64,000 bases of DNA from Oidiodendron maius Zn (Eukaryota > Ascomycota > Leotiomycetes > Myxotrichaceae): the NCBI GenBank assembly GCA_000827325.1, contig KN832904.1, positions 62,001 to 126,000 of the forward strand, read 5' to 3'. A program made the position numbers and the translations under genes. A model generated the notes under the pieces. It was not told the DNA's origin. It was given only the letters and a program-made list of their open reading frames with translations, and ran no database searches. Positions 62,321 to 64,000 of the stretch are shown piece after piece. Positions within the stretch are counted from its first letter, which is position 1, and each line of letters opens with the position of its first letter.

Positions 62321-64000
62321 ATGTCCTCAGATAAAAGCGGAAGCTCTTCGTCACGGGGGCCAGTTGCTTCCCAAGCATGTAGCACGTGTCGATCAAGGAA
62401 GACGAGATGCGACGAGAAGAGACCGAAATGCTCCTATTGTGAAAGAGTCCATGCTCTGTGCCACTATAGGGAGCCTGTGCCTACAAAGTAAGAAACATGC
62501 TGGCCGCCTGGACTCACTCTAATATTGACCAGGAAGGACCTAACATTGCAAGAGATACTTGCGACAATAAAGTCCTTGAATCGTAAGATTGATAAAATTG
62601 GCGAGGCTACTGAGCTTAACAGGTTCAATCGACAGACCGAACATAGTACGAGTCCGAAAGTTGTTAGCCAACTAGATATTTCAGAGCCGATACAGCACCC
62701 TATATCTTCCTTTCGTGTACCACAACAGAATATTGGCGAAGTGCAACGAGTCCTGTTATGGCCAGCAGTTGAGCAGCTCCTACAATGTGAGCTTGATGAG
62801 CTTCACCTGTGGGATGCTTCTTTATCGCCTGAGGTATGGCTAGCTAAAATTGCTGACGACTTTGGCCATCCACTGGTGCTCGAAAGCCGGATTGATATTG
62901 TTTGTGAAAATACTTCTTCCCATTCTGAGATGCCTCACGCAGTGTTCTTGGATAAGGGAAGTATCCAAGAACTCTGCGGGGCTTTTTTTGCCTCGTTCCA
63001 CTACTTGTACCCTATCCTTGACCAGAGTTACTTTGAGCATACCTTACTCCCCCAGATAATAGAAACCTCCTTCTCAGAGTCGGACGAAGCCTCCGCCTTA
63101 GTTCTTTTGGTGCTAGCTCTTGGTAGTGTCGCGCAGCAAGGATCAGTTGGACTGCCAGTTATTGAAGCGACGGACGGGCGGCCTATGGGTGTTAAAGGAG
63201 GATCTGTCGACTGTCCTCCAGGCCTAGCATTTCTGTATGAAGCTTTGCGACGGATGGGCGTCCATTTATCCGCATGCAGTTTGACTATGCTACAAAGCTA
63301 TATCCTCGCCGCGTATGTACACAGCCCTGTGGGATCTGTAGCAAATACTAAAGTCTACATAGAATATACTATGCCCAATGCTCTCGAAACCTGGTGAGAA
63401 TAGATCATGAGCTTTATCGATATTGAACTGAAAGTGCGTAAGGAGTATTGGCGAATGATAGAATTGTGTTCTACATCATGCCGAACTCTTGTAAAAAGGT
63501 TTGTGGATCCCATACCAGCAAGCTTCTAAACTGATTTGGAGAGCGTCAACAATTGGACCACAATAGAGAGCGACAGAATAATTAGGTGTTATTGGATGTG
63601 TGTCATATTAGAAAGGTGGATTTTCCAACACTTTATCTCGCAGAAAACAACTGATAGTGTTTGGTGGGCCGACCGGGGAATTGGGGCTGAGCAAGACTCA
63701 TATTACAGATTTACAGGATTACATCCCGCTACCGCTATTTTTAAATGATACTGAGATGCCAAAGCCGTCGCTCGAGACATTTGTTGAGCAACATTTTCTA
63801 GCTCAGATCTCGCTAAGGACACTTATGAACCGAGTCAATGACACGATACGTTCATGGCGTATGAGGCCCATCCTGTCTATATTCTCGTCTCTCTAATAAA
63901 GTCAAGGGGATCCCGTTAATAGCGATACTCGATCCATCTCGATACTGCCGGAAGTTATCATTTCAGAGTTATCTCAGCAGTTACATGCCTGGCGCGATTA
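62321..64000 (+). CDS. Zn2Cys6 transcription factor, truncated by the window edge, possibly decaying
   Basis: Nuclear regulator. Exon 1 (62321-62487) encodes the zinc cluster ACSTCRSRKTRCDEKRPKC then SYCERVHALC (C-x2-C-x6-C-x6-C-x2-C-x6-C). Exon 2 (62533-63337) gives a coiled linker and the start of the fungal-specific regulatory domain, with GAFFASFHYLYPILDQSYF and ALVLLVLALGSVAQQG. Likely short exons follow at 63443-63498 and from 63544, with EYWRMIELCSTSCRTLVKR and RIIRCYWMCVILER. The next domain block, ELGLSKTHITDLQDYIPLP, is in a different frame, and only a 28-base intron would connect them, too short to be normal. Two stop codons follow RSWRMRP, before ILPEVIISELSQQLHAWRD near the edge. 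Either an unusual intron or frameshift damage explains this. The 5' half looks intact. Confidence 0.7.

Noticed and set aside
1-64000. CRISPR arrays, rRNA genes and bacterial operons
   Set aside because: Nothing of the kind is visible; introns and gene families show nuclear fungal DNA.

Overview
The window reads as nuclear DNA of a filamentous ascomycete (Pezizomycotina). The genes carry short introns of roughly 45-110 bases with fungal splice sites. The families are fungal: Zn2Cys6 regulators, a basic-region/ankyrin (ToxE-type) regulator, a HET-domain protein, NACHT/STAND remnants and Dal5-like and maltose-permease-like MFS transporters. AT-rich, TA-rich gene-free blocks resemble RIP-mutated DNA. 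Genus cannot be told from the sequence alone. Gene density is low, pseudogenes and small repeats are common, and the content is accessory rather than housekeeping.

Layout. At 0-20 kb lie a 2-oxoglutarate/Fe(II) oxygenase, a full-length ABCC (MRP-type) transporter of about 1549 aa, a ToxE-like bZIP-basic/ankyrin regulator, a secreted orphan protein, a decayed pogo-type transposon and a 1721-aa adenylation-carrier-membrane-beta-helix enzyme with the architecture of poly-lysine-synthetase-like proteins. Together these look like a small, possibly undescribed specialised-metabolite locus. At 20-27 kb is a gene graveyard with a decayed NACHT NLR-like gene, an AT-rich block and a decayed fungal repeated-family gene. 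At 27-36.5 kb are a Zn2Cys6 regulator with a 15-bp minisatellite just upstream, a Dal5-type MFS transporter, a secreted type-B carboxylesterase and a P450 with one in-frame stop: a second metabolic patch. At 36.5-47 kb there are repeats, a MITE-like element, one maltose-permease-like MFS gene and mostly empty sequence. At 47-52.7 kb a HET-domain gene is followed closely by an AAA-ATPase gene, then a small cysteine-rich secreted protein. At 55-59 kb a DHA1-type MFS transporter and an aldehyde dehydrogenase converge. At 60-64 kb are a decayed regulator tail and a Zn2Cys6 regulator that runs off the window.

How the genes may work together (inference): in the left patch the A-T enzyme would build or load a product, the oxygenase could tailor it, the ABCC pump could export or sequester it and the ToxE-like protein could regulate the set. 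In the middle patch regulator, importer, esterase and P450 fit uptake and modification of an ester substrate, with the P450 now probably dead. The HET/AAA pair and the STAND relics belong to the non-self recognition repertoire. Exon models were derived by reading splice sites and checking that reading frames join; all are predictions without transcript support.
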